From NCBI RefSeq assembly GCF_003367905.1, contig NZ_CP029462.1:2588761-2652760 (forward strand): a stretch of 64,000 bases of DNA, written 5' to 3'. This document shows, piece after piece, positions 50,335-60,315 of this stretch. The notes under the pieces were generated by a model. The model saw only the letters and a list, made by a program, of their open reading frames with translations. It did no database searches and was not told the origin of the DNA. Source of the DNA: Megasphaera stantonii. Its GTDB lineage: Bacteria; Bacillota; Negativicutes; Veillonellales; Megasphaeraceae. The stretch's first letter is position 1. Each line of letters starts with the position of its first letter. A program made the translations under genes and the position numbers.

Positions 50335-51219
50335 ATGTTTGAATTGGTGCAGGTCAACGAGAAGACTTATTATATCGAGAGTCCGGCGAAAATCGGCGTG
50401 TATGTTGCCGGCGGGACGGACGTGTATTTGATTGACAGCGGCAACGACAAGGACGCAGGGCGGAAGATCCGCAAGTTTCTCGACGAAAAGGGCTGGACGT
50501 TGAAGGGGATTTTAAATACCCATTCCAATGCCGATCACATCGGCGGCAACGATTATCTGCAGCGCCAGCGGAAATGCAAGGTATTTACCGGCGGTATTGA
50601 AACGGCCTTTACGAAGTATCCTATTTTGGAAACGTCCTTCTTGTACGGCGGCTATCCCTGCAAGGATTTGCGCCACAAGTTTTTGCTGGCGGCGGCCAGC
50701 GACGCCGTCGACTTTTCCGACGCCGATTTTCCTAAGGATATAGAAGTGATTCCCTTGCCGGGCCATTTCTTCGACATGGTCGGATTCCGCACGCCGGACA
50801 ACACGGTCTTTCTGGCCGACTGCCTCAGCAGCGTAGAAAATCTCGACAAATACGCCGTGTCCTTCATTTACGACGTAGCGGCCTATTTAAAGACTCTCGA
50901 CGCCGTAGAGGCTATGGAGGGGGACGTCTTTGTGCCGTCTCACGCGGCGGCCGGCTCGAAGGAGGACATGCAGAAGCTCGTGCAGGCCAATCGGGATAAG
51001 ATATATGAAATCAAGGATTATCTCCTGTCGCTATGCCAGGAGCCGATGATATTCGAGCATATCCTGCGGAAGGTATTTGACCGGTATCAGCTGGTCATGA
51101 CGATAGAGCAGTATGTCCTGGTAGGCAGCACGATTCGCTCGTATTTGTCGTGGCTCCGCGATACGGGCGAGATGACTTATTCTTTTGAGGAGCATTTGAT
51201 GGTCTGGAAAACGGTATAA
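50335..51219 (+). CDS. metallo-beta-lactamase-fold hydrolase
   Basis: 294 residues, cytoplasmic. MBL fold with VYLIDSGNDKDAG, the metal motif THSNADHIGG, PLPGHFFDMVGF, FLADCLSSVENL and VPSHAA. The Asn in HSNADH replaces the usual second His (HxHxDH), seen in some relatives of this group. C-terminal helical extension (about 215-294). Substrate unknown; glyoxalase-II-like or other hydrolase. Monocistronic with an AGGGAGG site. Confidence 0.8.
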   Translation: MFELVQVNEKTYYIESPAKIGVYVAGGTDVYLIDSGNDKDAGRKIRKFLDEKGWTLKGILNTHSNADHIGGNDYLQRQRKCKVFTGGIETAFTKYPILETSFLYGGYPCKDLRHKFLLAAASDAVDFSDADFPKDIEVIPLPGHFFDMVGFRTPDNTVFLADCLSSVENLDKYAVSFIYDVAAYLKTLDAVEAMEGDVFVPSHAAAGSKEDMQKLVQANRDKIYEIKDYLLSLCQEPMIFEHILRKVFDRYQLVMTIEQYVLVGSTIRSYLSWLRDTGEMTYSFEEHLMVWKTV

Positions 51220-51591
51220 AACATAGATGAGAGTAAGACGACAAGGCGCTTGCATAGGCAGGCGTCTTTTTTGTAAGAGAAATATGCCAGATAGGCAGGT
51301 TTGTTTGGGAAAAGTTTCACGTAAAATCTTGTTCATCATCCTGTGCACGAACACAACCGTGGAAAAGGCTTATTGTAATTGGATAGCCCGTATATACTAT
51401 GTAAGCGTCACATAGGTATGGTGGTTTTTATGATATAAATATATCATAAAATTAAAAATAAAATGAAAAGACTATTGCATTTTACTAACGAATGAGTATA
51501 ATAAAGGTACAAACAAGGTTTACCAAAGTTTTACAGTATTCTTACATTATTACATGACGAAGGGAAATGTATTGAAAGGATGGGATGACAT
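51220..51591 (+). promoter_or_regulatory. upstream region of the gluconate operon
   Basis: Gene-free. GACAAGGCGCTTGCATAGGC ... GCGTCTTTTTT near 51239-51273 may terminate the MBL gene. TTGCAT (51475-51480), 16-base spacer, TATAAT (51497-51502) is a likely operon promoter. No clear operator. Confidence 0.5.
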
Positions 51592-53139
51592 ATGCCAATG
51601 GATTCGGCAAATCAGGAAGTTTGGATTGGCGTCGACGTAGGGACGACAGGCGTGCGGGCTATCGCCTACACGGAAGAAGGGACGAACGTCTGCTCTTCCG
51701 AAGCGTTTTATCCGCTGCTGACGCCTCATCCGGACTGGGCGGAAGAAAGTCCGCTGCAAATTTATGAAGCTATCGAACAGGTCGTGCGCAAGACGGCGGA
51801 CCAGCTCCGCTACAAGAACAAGGAGCTGGCAGGCGTAGCCCTGAGCACGGTGATGCACAGCTTCGCCGGTCTGGACGACATGAAGGAACCGCTCATGGAT
51901 ATGCAGACCTGGGCCGACAGCCGCAGCACGGGCATCGTGCGGGAAATGAAGAAAAATCCCGAACTGTGCCGGTCTTTCTACGAACGGACAGGCTGCCCTA
52001 TTCACGCCTGCTATCCCCTGGCGAAGATCATCTGGCTGCGGGAAAATCAGCCGGAATTGTTCAAGCAGATGAAGTACGTAGGGTCTTTAAAGGATTATAT
52101 TTTCTACAACATGACGGGCCAATGGGTCATCGATAAGTCGGCGGCCAGCACGAGCGGCATGTACAACGAGCATACGCTGGACTGGGACGATGAAATCCTG
52201 GCTTACGCCGGCGTGACGAAGGACTACATGCCTCCCGTCGTATCGACGACGTACAGCCATCCGCTGACCGACGAAGCGGCGGCAGCCATGCATCTGCCCA
52301 AGGGGCTTCCCGTCGTCATCGGCGCGACGGACGGCGTATTGGTCAACGTCGGCATCGGCGCAGTCGAACCGGGCCAGCTCAGCGGCACCATTGGCACGAG
52401 CGGCGCGCTGCGCATGCTGACGAAGGAACCGATGACGGACCCGCAGATGCGCACGTGGTGCTACAATCTGACCGACGACATGTGGGTAGCCGGCGGCGCT
52501 ATCAACAACGGCGGCATGATTCTCCGCTGGGTCCGCGACAAGATCTGCCATTACGGCGGCAGCGCCCTGGAAAACCTGGACATCGACCCGTACGACCTCA
52601 TGACCATGAAGGCGGAACACGTCGACGCCGGCGCCGACGGCCTCATCTGCCTGCCGTACTTTACAGGCGAACGGGCTCCGTACTGGAATTCGGAGCTGCG
52701 GGGCATGTTCTTCGGTTTCTCCCTCAACCACAGCCGATCCCACATGATCCGGGCCGTCATGGAGGGCATCTGCTACAGCCTGAACAGCGTCATGCAGGCC
52801 TTGAAGGAATTCGGAGAGGTGAAGGACATCCGCGTCAGCGGCAGCTTTACGAAATCGAGATTGTGGATTCAAATCCTGTCGGATGTCCTCAATCAGCCCA
52901 TTACCTTGCCGGACAACAGCGAAGGCGCGGCATTCGGCGCCGCCGTACTGGGCTTTATTTCCAGCGGCAAGATGAAGAGCATCGCCGATACGGCTCACCT
53001 CGTCCATCCGCGCCGCATTTACACGCCGCAGGATGAAAACCGCGAAGTATACGACGAATTGTACGACATTTTCGTCCGCTTGTATCACAACTTACAGACT
53101 GAATTTTCCGATATTACGGAATATCAGAAGAAAATATAA
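51592..53139 (+). CDS. gntK: gluconate kinase, FGGY family
   Basis: 515 residues. FGGY sugar kinase with IGVDVGTTGVRAIAY (ATP phosphate loop), MQTWADSRS, GSLKDYIFYNMTG, GTSGALRM, GERAPYWN and the C-terminal VSGSFTKSRLWIQILSDVLNQPI. Phosphorylates gluconate to 6-phosphogluconate; assignment rests on family similarity and the gnd-gntP neighbours. ATG 51598 is a possible alternative start. First gene of the operon. Confidence 0.88.
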   Translation: MPMDSANQEVWIGVDVGTTGVRAIAYTEEGTNVCSSEAFYPLLTPHPDWAEESPLQIYEAIEQVVRKTADQLRYKNKELAGVALSTVMHSFAGLDDMKEPLMDMQTWADSRSTGIVREMKKNPELCRSFYERTGCPIHACYPLAKIIWLRENQPELFKQMKYVGSLKDYIFYNMTGQWVIDKSAASTSGMYNEHTLDWDDEILAYAGVTKDYMPPVVSTTYSHPLTDEAAAAMHLPKGLPVVIGATDGVLVNVGIGAVEPGQLSGTIGTSGALRMLTKEPMTDPQMRTWCYNLTDDMWVAGGAINNGGMILRWVRDKICHYGGSALENLDIDPYDLMTMKAEHVDAGADGLICLPYFTGERAPYWNSELRGMFFGFSLNHSRSHMIRAVMEGICYSLNSVMQALKEFGEVKDIRVSGSFTKSRLWIQILSDVLNQPITLPDNSEGAAFGAAVLGFISSGKMKSIADTAHLVHPRRIYTPQDENREVYDELYDIFVRLYHNLQTEFSDITEYQKKI

Positions 53140-53158
53140 GGAAGCAGAGAGGAGATAG

Positions 53159-54577
53159 ATGATTATGGAATTACGGGATATCGGCGTCGTAGGCATGGCT
53201 GTCATGGGCAGCAATCTGGCCCTCAATATGGCCGACCACGGCTTTGCCGTATCGGTATACAACTACACGCCGGACTTGACGGAAAAATTTGTAACGGAAC
53301 GGCCTCATGACAACATCAAAGGCTACTACGACTTGAAGGAATTTATCGGCTCCCTGAAAAAGCCCCGCAAGATCATGCTCATGATCATGGCTGGCGCGCC
53401 TGTAGACAGCATGATTGAACAGCTTATTCCCATCCTCGATGCCGGCGACATCATCATCGACGGCGGCAACTCGTACTTCGGCGACACGCGCCGCCGCTGC
53501 GAACGCTGCAGCGAAGCAGGCATCCACTTCTACGGCATGGGCATTTCCGGCGGCGAAAACGGCGCCCGCCGCGGCCCGTCCATCATGCCCGGCGGCAACA
53601 AGGACACGTATCCGGAAATCCAGCCGGTCTATGAAGCCATCGCCGCCAAGGCTGCCGACGGCAAGCCGTGCTGCACCTACATCGGCGAAGACGGTGCAGG
53701 CCATTACGTCAAGATGGTCCACAACGGCATCGAATACGCCGATATGCAGCTCATTTCCGAAGCGTACCTGCTCTTGAAATACGTCGGCGGCTACGACAAC
53801 GCCAAGATTTCGGAAATTTTCCACCAATGGAATCAGGGCGAGCTCAAGAGCTTCCTCATCGGCATTGCCGCCGATATCTTCGCAGAAGACGACGAAGCAG
53901 GCGGACAGGTCGTAGACTACATCGTCGACGCTGCCGGCCAGAAGGGCACGGGCCGCTGGACGAGCATCGAATCGATGAAGCAGGGCGTAGATATTTCCAT
54001 GATTACGGCGGCCTGCAACGCCCGCGTCATGTCCAACCAGCCGGGCCGCAAGGTGGCGCAGGAAGTCATCCATAAGCCGGCTCTTACGAAGCAGGAAGGG
54101 GAGGCCTTTATCGAAGCCGTCCGCCAGAGCCTGTACACGGCGAAAATCGTCGCCTATGCCCAGGGCTTCTCGCTGTACCGCAGCGCCTCGGAAACGTACG
54201 GCTGGAACCTCGACTACGGCAGCATCGCGTCTATTTTCCGGGCCGGCTGCATCATTCAGGCTGAGTTCCTGAACAAGATTACCGAAGCCTACGAAAAGAA
54301 CCCGAATCTGGAAAACCTCATGTTCGACGAATTCTTCCTCGACAAGATCAACGCCAACCAGGCCAGCCTGCGCAAGATCGTTTGCCTGGCTGTCAGCGAA
54401 GGCATTCCCGTACCGGCCTATGCCAACGCCATGGAATACATCGACGCCTACAGCAGCCCCCGCGTCGGCGCCAACCTCATTCAGGCCCTGCGCGACTACT
54501 TCGGCGCCCATACGTTTAAGCGCGTAGATAAAGAAGGTACGTTCCATCATCAGTGGAAGGAACATTATACGAAATAA
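53159..54577 (+). CDS. gnd: 6-phosphogluconate dehydrogenase (decarboxylating)
   Basis: 472 residues, the long dimeric form. Converts 6-phosphogluconate to ribulose-5-phosphate with NADP reduction. Rossmann start IGVVGMAVMGSNLALNMADHGF, GGNSYFGDTRRR, SGGENGARRGPSIMPGG (substrate binding), and GHYVKMVHNGIEYADMQLI with the catalytic Lys. C-terminal RVGANLIQALRDYFGAHTF...EGTFHHQW. ATG 53165 is an alternative start. Confidence 0.95.
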   Translation: MIMELRDIGVVGMAVMGSNLALNMADHGFAVSVYNYTPDLTEKFVTERPHDNIKGYYDLKEFIGSLKKPRKIMLMIMAGAPVDSMIEQLIPILDAGDIIIDGGNSYFGDTRRRCERCSEAGIHFYGMGISGGENGARRGPSIMPGGNKDTYPEIQPVYEAIAAKAADGKPCCTYIGEDGAGHYVKMVHNGIEYADMQLISEAYLLLKYVGGYDNAKISEIFHQWNQGELKSFLIGIAADIFAEDDEAGGQVVDYIVDAAGQKGTGRWTSIESMKQGVDISMITAACNARVMSNQPGRKVAQEVIHKPALTKQEGEAFIEAVRQSLYTAKIVAYAQGFSLYRSASETYGWNLDYGSIASIFRAGCIIQAEFLNKITEAYEKNPNLENLMFDEFFLDKINANQASLRKIVCLAVSEGIPVPAYANAMEYIDAYSSPRVGANLIQALRDYFGAHTFKRVDKEGTFHHQWKEHYTK

Positions 54578-54595
54578 TAGAAGGAGGTCATACTC

Positions 54596-55915
54596 ATGCC
54601 GCTAGTCATACTTGCCATCGGTATTCTCGTACTGTTTTTCCTCATCGTCAGAGTCAAGCTGAACAGCTTCCTGGCCCTTCTGGTCGTCGCCGGTCTCGTC
54701 GGCCTGGCCGAAGGAATGCCCATCGACAAGCTGATCCCGACTATTGAAAAAGGCTTGGGCGGAACCCTCGGCGGCCTGGCTATCGTCGTTTCCTTCGGCG
54801 CTATGCTGGGTAAGCTCATGGCCGAAAGCGGCGGCGCACAGCGCATCGCCACGACGCTCATCAACGTCTTCGGCCGGGAAAAGGTAAAATGGGCCGTCTG
54901 CCTGACAGGCTTCATCGTCGGCATCGCCCTGTTCTATGAAATCGGCTTCGTCCTCTTGATTCCCCTTGTATTCACTATCGCTGCAGAAGCGAAGATTCCC
55001 CTTCTCGAAGTAGGCATCCCGATGGCTGCGGCCTTGTCGGTCACGCACGGCTTCCTGCCGCCCCATCCCGGCCCGACGGCTATCGCCATCATCTATAACG
55101 CCGATATCGGCACGACCCTCGTATACGGCGCGATTATCGCCATTCCGACGGCTATCGTCGCCGGCCCGCTGTATTACAATTTGACGAAGGATATTAACCC
55201 GGAAATTCCTAAGGGATTGTACAATCCTAAAATCTTTAAAGACGATGAAATGCCCGGATTCGGCGTTTCCGTTTTCACTGCTCTCGTGCCGGTCGTCCTC
55301 ATGGCTGCATCAGCTATTGCGAAATTGGCTCTTCCCGAAGCTTCGGGAGCACGCCATATCCTGACCTTCCTCGGCCAGCCGGACATGGCCCTGACCATCG
55401 CTGTGGCCATTGCCATTTACACCTTCGGCCTGGGCCGCGGCAAGAAGATGGATGAAGTCATGAAAATCGTCCAGGACGCAGTATTGGCTATCGCCATGAT
55501 TCTCCTCATCGTCGGCGGCGGCGGGGCCCTCAAGCAGGTCCTCATCGACAGCGGCGTTGGTACCTATATTGGCGACTTGGTAGCTGGTGCAGACTTGTCT
55601 CCGTTAGTACTGGCCTGGCTCGTTGCTGCCGTTATCCGTACAGCCTGCGGCTCGGCTACTGTCGCGGCCTTGACGGCCGGCGGCATTGCCGCTCCGATCT
55701 GCGCGGCTACCGGGGCCAATCCTGAGCTGATGGTACTGGCTACAGGCGCAGGCTCCCTCATCTTCAGCCCGCCTAACGACCCCGGCTTCTGGCTGTTTAA
55801 AGAATTCTTCGGCCTGACCGTCAAGGAAACGGTGCGTACCTGGTGCGCGCTGGAAACGATCATCGCCGTCATGGGCCTCCTCGGCGTACTTGTTATCGAC
55901 GCATTTTTAGTATAA
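54596..55915 (+). CDS. gntP: gluconate:proton symporter, GntP family
   Basis: 439 residues, about 12-14 membrane segments. LGGLAIVVSFGAMLGKLMAESGGAQRIA, THGFLPPHPGPTAIA, VIRTACGSATVAALTAGG and SPPNDPGFWLFKEFF are hallmarks of GntP. Imports gluconate for the kinase upstream. AAGGAGG lies 8 bases before the ATG. Confidence 0.94.
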   Translation: MPLVILAIGILVLFFLIVRVKLNSFLALLVVAGLVGLAEGMPIDKLIPTIEKGLGGTLGGLAIVVSFGAMLGKLMAESGGAQRIATTLINVFGREKVKWAVCLTGFIVGIALFYEIGFVLLIPLVFTIAAEAKIPLLEVGIPMAAALSVTHGFLPPHPGPTAIAIIYNADIGTTLVYGAIIAIPTAIVAGPLYYNLTKDINPEIPKGLYNPKIFKDDEMPGFGVSVFTALVPVVLMAASAIAKLALPEASGARHILTFLGQPDMALTIAVAIAIYTFGLGRGKKMDEVMKIVQDAVLAIAMILLIVGGGGALKQVLIDSGVGTYIGDLVAGADLSPLVLAWLVAAVIRTACGSATVAALTAGGIAAPICAATGANPELMVLATGAGSLIFSPPNDPGFWLFKEFFGLTVKETVRTWCALETIIAVMGLLGVLVIDAFLV

Positions 55916-55972
55916 AATTAAATAGAGTCATAGAAATACTATGAAAATTTGCAAGGTAGGGGAGACGCGCCT

Positions 55973-56827
55973 ATGGATGAAAAAGCAATCCAGCAATTTC
56001 CCGTGCTGCGCAGCGCATACGGCGGTCTGACGAAATCAGAGCGCCGTATTGCCGATTATATCGTCGCTGCGCCGGAAGAGATCATGGAGCAGACTATTTC
56101 CGATATTGCCAACGCTACGGAAAGCTCGGAAATTACAGTATCGCGGTTTTGTAAAAAGCTGGGGTTCAGCGGTCTGCAGGAATTGAAGCTGAACCTCATT
56201 GCCGGCATGTCGGCGGCAGAAAATAAAGAATTTCACGACATCCGCAGCGGCGACCGCTGTTCTGTCGTAGCGTCCAAGATGTTTCAAAACATCAGCGACG
56301 GCCTGCAGGATACGCTGGCTCTGCTGGACTACGACGCTGTAGACGACGCGGCCCGTATCCTGCGCCGGGCCCGCCGCGTCGCCGTGTTCGGCTTCGGCAA
56401 CTCGGCGACGGTGTGCCGGGACATCGCTACGCGCTACCTCCGCCTGGGATTGGCCATTCAGGCCTATGCGGACTCGCACATGCAGGTTACGTCGGCAGCC
56501 CTCTTGTCGCCGGCCGATGCGGTCATCGCCGTCTCCCACAGCGGCGCATCCCAGGAGCTGCTCCAGTCCGTGCAGGCTGCGAAGGACAGCGGCGCGTCTA
56601 TCGTCGTCATTACGAGTCACGCCAAATCGCCGCTGGCAAAGCTGGCCGACGTGTGCCTGTGCGGTATGGGCCGCGAAGTCCGATACTCTTCCGAAGCCGG
56701 CGCGTCGCGCCTCATTCACATGGCTATCGGCGATGTCCTGTACACGCGCATCGCCATGGCCGACGCCGAGCTGTTTCAGGACAACATGCAGAAAATGCGG
56801 CGGGAAATTACGAAAAAGAGAATATAA
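55973..56827 (+). CDS. RpiR-family transcriptional regulator
   Basis: 284 residues. N-terminal HTH_6 (LTKSERRIADYIVAAPEEIMEQTISDIANATESSEITVSRFCKKLGFSG, about 13-62) and a C-terminal SIS sugar-phosphate domain (VAVFGFGNSATVCRDIATRYLRLG, AVSHSGASQELLQ, about 125-255). Expected to sense 6-phosphogluconate or a related sugar phosphate and control this operon. ATG 55973 follows AGGTAGGGGA; upstream readings lack a site. Confidence 0.9.
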   Translation: MDEKAIQQFPVLRSAYGGLTKSERRIADYIVAAPEEIMEQTISDIANATESSEITVSRFCKKLGFSGLQELKLNLIAGMSAAENKEFHDIRSGDRCSVVASKMFQNISDGLQDTLALLDYDAVDDAARILRRARRVAVFGFGNSATVCRDIATRYLRLGLAIQAYADSHMQVTSAALLSPADAVIAVSHSGASQELLQSVQAAKDSGASIVVITSHAKSPLAKLADVCLCGMGREVRYSSEAGASRLIHMAIGDVLYTRIAMADAELFQDNMQKMRREITKKRI

Positions 56828-56967
56828 AGCATATCCTTCAGGGCCTTGTATGCGAAAAAAGTATATAACTTGCCAAAGAAATGACACACAATTGTAACAT
56901 TTGTGCTGTATACTATATGTATCAACCAAAGGAAAACACTGGAATGGCAGCTAAAGGAGTGGTACAG

Positions 56968-57249
56968 ATGATGAAGCGCATAAAGAATATTTTGAAGATG
57001 ACGTTGGTTACGACGTTGGTACTGACGACGTTCAGCGGAGCCGTTGCCGTTCAGGCTGCCGGCCCGAGACACGACCGGCCAGGCTGGGAACAGCGAGACG
57101 ACCGCCGCGACCATCGCGACAGAGACTGGGATCGCGATAGAAAAGACCATAAGAGCAAAACTCAGGAAGACGCTGACGACGCCAACAAGAAAGCCAACTG
57201 GGCTTTGGGCGTAGCCGCCGTCGCAGCGATTATCGCCATCGCCAAATAA
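56968..57249 (+). CDS. small exported charged protein
   Basis: 93 residues from ATG 56968 (AAGGAG 8 bases upstream). Signal peptide to about residue 30 (VAVQAA). The mature part is almost only Arg, Asp, His and Lys (RRDHRDRDWDRDRKDHK), ending in a hydrophobic stretch (WALGVAAVAAIIAIA). Resembles small envelope proteins of unknown function. Its upstream region shares TTGTAACA and TATACTAT with that of the gene at 62992. Confidence 0.7.
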   Translation: MMKRIKNILKMTLVTTLVLTTFSGAVAVQAAGPRHDRPGWEQRDDRRDHRDRDWDRDRKDHKSKTQEDADDANKKANWALGVAAVAAIIAIAK

Positions 57250-57300
57250 CATGGCTCCCCAATAGGGGAGGATATGATCTCCCTTTTAATCTCATATAAT

Positions 57301-57350
57301 AAAATACCCGCAGGCAGCGACGACGAGCTGTCGGCGGGTATTTTATTTGC
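57301..57350. terminator. intrinsic terminator before RNase G
   Basis: AAAATACCCGC and GCGGGTATTTT arms with a branched inner part, followed by T's. Confidence 0.8.
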
Positions 57351-57434
57351 CGTCTTGGGCTGGCGGCATATATGGCTTGACTGTAGTTTTTATGATACAA
57401 TGTTTTCATAGTTTTTAAGAGTGAGGAACAGCAG

Positions 57435-58871
57435 ATGAAACTAATCGTAGGAAACGTCATGCCCGAAGAAACGCGCATGGCTATCATAGAAGACGGTCGT
57501 CTCCGCGATTTCGCCGTCGAGCGGAACGACGAGACCCACATTGGCAATCACATTTACAAGGGAACCATACAAAATATCCTGCCGGCCCTGCAGGCGGCCT
57601 TCGTCAATATCGGCCGTAAGAAAAACGCCTTTTTGTATCTGGGCGATTTATTTCCCCGGGCGGCGACGAAGGAAGAAATTCAGCAGACCCATATTTCCGT
57701 CGGCCAGAGCGTCCTCGTCCAGGTCATCAAGGAGGAACGGGGCAGCAAGGGGGCCAAGGTGACGGCCAATGTCAGCCTGGCCGGGAGATACGCCGTCCTC
57801 ATGCCGACGGTGGACTACGTCGGCGTGTCGAAAAAAATACGGGACGAAGAGGAACGGAACCGCCTGCGCGATATTACGGCGAAAATCAAGCCGGCCGGCA
57901 TGGGCCTGATCATACGCACCGTCGCCAAGGGCGTGTCGGAAGAGGCATTGCTGGCCGATATCCGCTATCTGCTGCGGACGTGGGACAGCGTGCAGCAGCG
58001 GTATAAGCTGGCGAAAAAGCCCAAGCTCCTGTACCGTGAGGCCGACTTAGTCATGCGGATGATACGGGATCACTTCACGGCCGACGTAAAGAAAATCGTC
58101 GTCGACGACAAGGATGCCTACGACCGCATCTGCCAAATCGTGACGGACGACCAGTGGCGCAGCCGCGTCGAGCTGTATCAGGGCGACCAGCCCATTTTTG
58201 AATGCTACAATTTAGAAGACGAGCTGCGGCACCTTATGGCCCGTGAAGTCGCGCTCCCGTCGGGAGGCACGCTGGTCTTCGACCATACGGAGGCGCTGAC
58301 GGTCATCGACGTCAACAGCGGCAAGTATACGGGCAACGGCACTCTGCAGGACACGATATTTCACGTCAATAAGGAAGCGGCCGTGGAAATTGCCCGGCAG
58401 CTGCGGCTCCGCGATATCGGCGGCATCATCATCATTGATTTCATCGACATGGCCCAGCCTGTGCGGCGCGATGAAATTCTGCAGATACTGGAACGGGAAA
58501 TGGCCCAGGACTGCACGAAAACCCACGTCCTGGGCATGACGGCCCTGAATCTGGTGGAAATTACCCGCAAGAAGGCCCGGCAGGGCTTGTATCAGGTACA
58601 GTTCAGTCCCTGCGATATCTGCGGCGGCTCGGGATATTTGTATTCTCCCGAATCGGTGGCGATCCAGATTATCCGCCGCCTGCGCCATATGGTTCACGTG
58701 CGCTATATAAAGGGCGACCTGCTCATTTGCGCTCATGCCGACGTATTAGCCGTCTTAAAAGATAAAAAACGGCGGGACGAATTGGAGCGGGAGCTGTCCC
58801 GGACGCTTCATTTCGAAGCGTCAGATCATCCGAACAGGGAAGTATTTTCGATTTTGTCGTATCATGAATAA
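57435..58871 (+). CDS. rng: ribonuclease G/E family
   Basis: 478 residues, RNase G size. S1 domain (about 35-125; GNHIYKGTIQNILPALQAAFVNIGRKKNAFL), 5'-sensor and RNase H-like regions, DNase-I-like catalytic core with TLVFDHTEALTVIDVNSGK and IIIIDFIDM (Mg-binding Asp pair), and the Zn-link CDICGGSGY. Cleaves single-stranded RNA, for example in rRNA maturation. Lacks the long scaffold tail of RNase E. Confidence 0.93.
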   Translation: MKLIVGNVMPEETRMAIIEDGRLRDFAVERNDETHIGNHIYKGTIQNILPALQAAFVNIGRKKNAFLYLGDLFPRAATKEEIQQTHISVGQSVLVQVIKEERGSKGAKVTANVSLAGRYAVLMPTVDYVGVSKKIRDEEERNRLRDITAKIKPAGMGLIIRTVAKGVSEEALLADIRYLLRTWDSVQQRYKLAKKPKLLYREADLVMRMIRDHFTADVKKIVVDDKDAYDRICQIVTDDQWRSRVELYQGDQPIFECYNLEDELRHLMAREVALPSGGTLVFDHTEALTVIDVNSGKYTGNGTLQDTIFHVNKEAAVEIARQLRLRDIGGIIIIDFIDMAQPVRRDEILQILEREMAQDCTKTHVLGMTALNLVEITRKKARQGLYQVQFSPCDICGGSGYLYSPESVAIQIIRRLRHMVHVRYIKGDLLICAHADVLAVLKDKKRRDELERELSRTLHFEASDHPNREVFSILSYHE

Positions 58872-58874
58872 ATG

Positions 58875-58912
58875 AAAAATGCCCCGGCACAACAGGGTGC
58901 CGGGGCATTTTT
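58875..58912. terminator. bidirectional terminator
   Basis: AAAAATGCCCCGGCAC and GTGCCGGGGCATTTTT, between rng and the convergent SIMPL gene. Confidence 0.92.
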
Positions 58913-58927
58913 CGTGTTCGTCATATG

Positions 58928-59641
58928 CTATTGAAGATAGAACGTCATGGTGACCGTTTCGCTTAAGGTATTCGTGCCTGCTTCGACGGGGGCGTAGTCG
59001 GCGGCTTTTGCAGACATGCGCAGCGTCGCGCCGGCGTATCCGTTTTCATAGGACGGCGATCGGCCGGAAATGCTGATTTCCTTCACCTTGCCGAGGGACA
59101 TGCCTGCGGCCTGGGCGGCGGCTTCGGCCTGCCGTCTGCCGTTGATGATGGCCTGCTTGACCAGGTTGTCCTTAATCTGTTCGGTCTTTTCGTTGGTGAA
59201 GCGGATGCCTTGAATAGAGTTGGCGTTCAGGTTGGCCGCCTTGGCGATGATGCGGGGAATCATGTCGAGGTCGGACACTTTAATTTGCAGATTATTCGTT
59301 ACGGTGTACGATACGATCTTGCGGCTCTTGCTGTCGTAGTTCGGCGACATGTAGAAGCCCATGGTCTTGAGGTTTTCCGGGGCGATGCCCATAGATTTCA
59401 TGGCCGCCGTGACCTGGCTCATGACTTCGTTGTTCTGCGTGCGGGCCTGCTGAGCGTCTTCTCCTGTCGTTTCCATGCCGATGGTGACGTAGGCCGTGTC
59501 GGGAGCGACTTCCTGCTGGGCGTAGCCCGTGACGTGGATGACCGACGGTTCGGGAGCAGCGGCATAGGACGGGGACATAAAGGCCGTGGAACCGATGAGC
59601 AGGGCGGCGACGGCCAAGGCTTTGACGGGATAATATTTCAT
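58928..59641 (-). CDS. exported SIMPL-domain (DUF541) protein
   Basis: 237 residues. Signal peptide (1-27, ending YAAA). SIMPL domain with VTGYAQQEVAPDTAYVTIGMETTG and LQIKVSDLDMIPRIIAKAANLNANSIQGIRF. Family members (YggE, OMP28) are envelope proteins linked to oxidative stress; no enzymatic role is known. ATG 59641 has AAAGGAGG upstream. A TGTAACA word lies about 100 bases before the start. Confidence 0.88.
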   Translation of the reverse strand: MKYYPVKALAVAALLIGSTAFMSPSYAAAPEPSVIHVTGYAQQEVAPDTAYVTIGMETTGEDAQQARTQNNEVMSQVTAAMKSMGIAPENLKTMGFYMSPNYDSKSRKIVSYTVTNNLQIKVSDLDMIPRIIAKAANLNANSIQGIRFTNEKTEQIKDNLVKQAIINGRRQAEAAAQAAGMSLGKVKEISISGRSPSYENGYAGATLRMSAKAADYAPVEAGTNTLSETVTMTFYLQ

Positions 59642-59782
59642 GATAGGACCTCCTTTTAGCGCAATGTATCTTATTGGTAGGCCTATTATAGCATTTCGCC
59701 GGAAGTCCCTCAATACGAAGGAGAGGACTGTGCAGAAACTGTAACAATTATGTCATAATTATGTCAGATAGTTGTGTTTTGT

Positions 59783-60238
59783 TTATTTTTGCCGCCGGCT
59801 GCGGAAGAAATCGCGCATGATGGCGGCGCATTCGTCGGCCCGGACGCCAGCCGTCACTTCGACGCGGTGGTTCAGGGCCGGATTGTCGACGATTTGAAAC
59901 AGTGAACGGACGGCGCCGCCCTTTGGATCGTCGCAGCCGTAGACGACGCGGTCGAGGCGGCTGTTGACGATGGCGCCGGCGCACATGGGGCAGGGCTCGA
60001 CGGTGACGTAGAGGGTACAGCCCGTAAGCCGCCAGCGTCCCAGGACCCGGCAGGCTTTTTCAATGGCCAAGAGCTCGGCGTGGGCCGTGGCGCAGGGCAG
60101 GGTTTCGCGCAGGTTGTAGGCCCGGGCAATGGCCTTCTTTTGATAAATGACGACGGCGCCTACGGGGATTTCCCCGACGGCGGCGGCGATTTTCGCTTCT
60201 TCTATGGCTTTGCCCATGTAAAATTCGTCTTTTGTCAT
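59783..60238 (-). CDS. tadA: tRNA-specific adenosine deaminase
   Basis: 151 residues. CDA-fold with zinc ligands His53 (and catalytic Glu55) in ATAHAELLAIE and Cys83, Cys86 in EPCPMCAGAI. Converts A34 to inosine in tRNA-Arg(ACG). Monocistronic, divergent from the channel gene. Confidence 0.95.
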   Translation of the reverse strand: MTKDEFYMGKAIEEAKIAAAVGEIPVGAVVIYQKKAIARAYNLRETLPCATAHAELLAIEKACRVLGRWRLTGCTLYVTVEPCPMCAGAIVNSRLDRVVYGCDDPKGGAVRSLFQIVDNPALNHRVEVTAGVRADECAAIMRDFFRSRRQK

Positions 60239-60315
60239 GACGTGTCTTGATTCTCCCTATATAATATAGTATGGTAAGGTATGTATTGTATTATTTTACT
60301 AAATCGAGGTGTCAT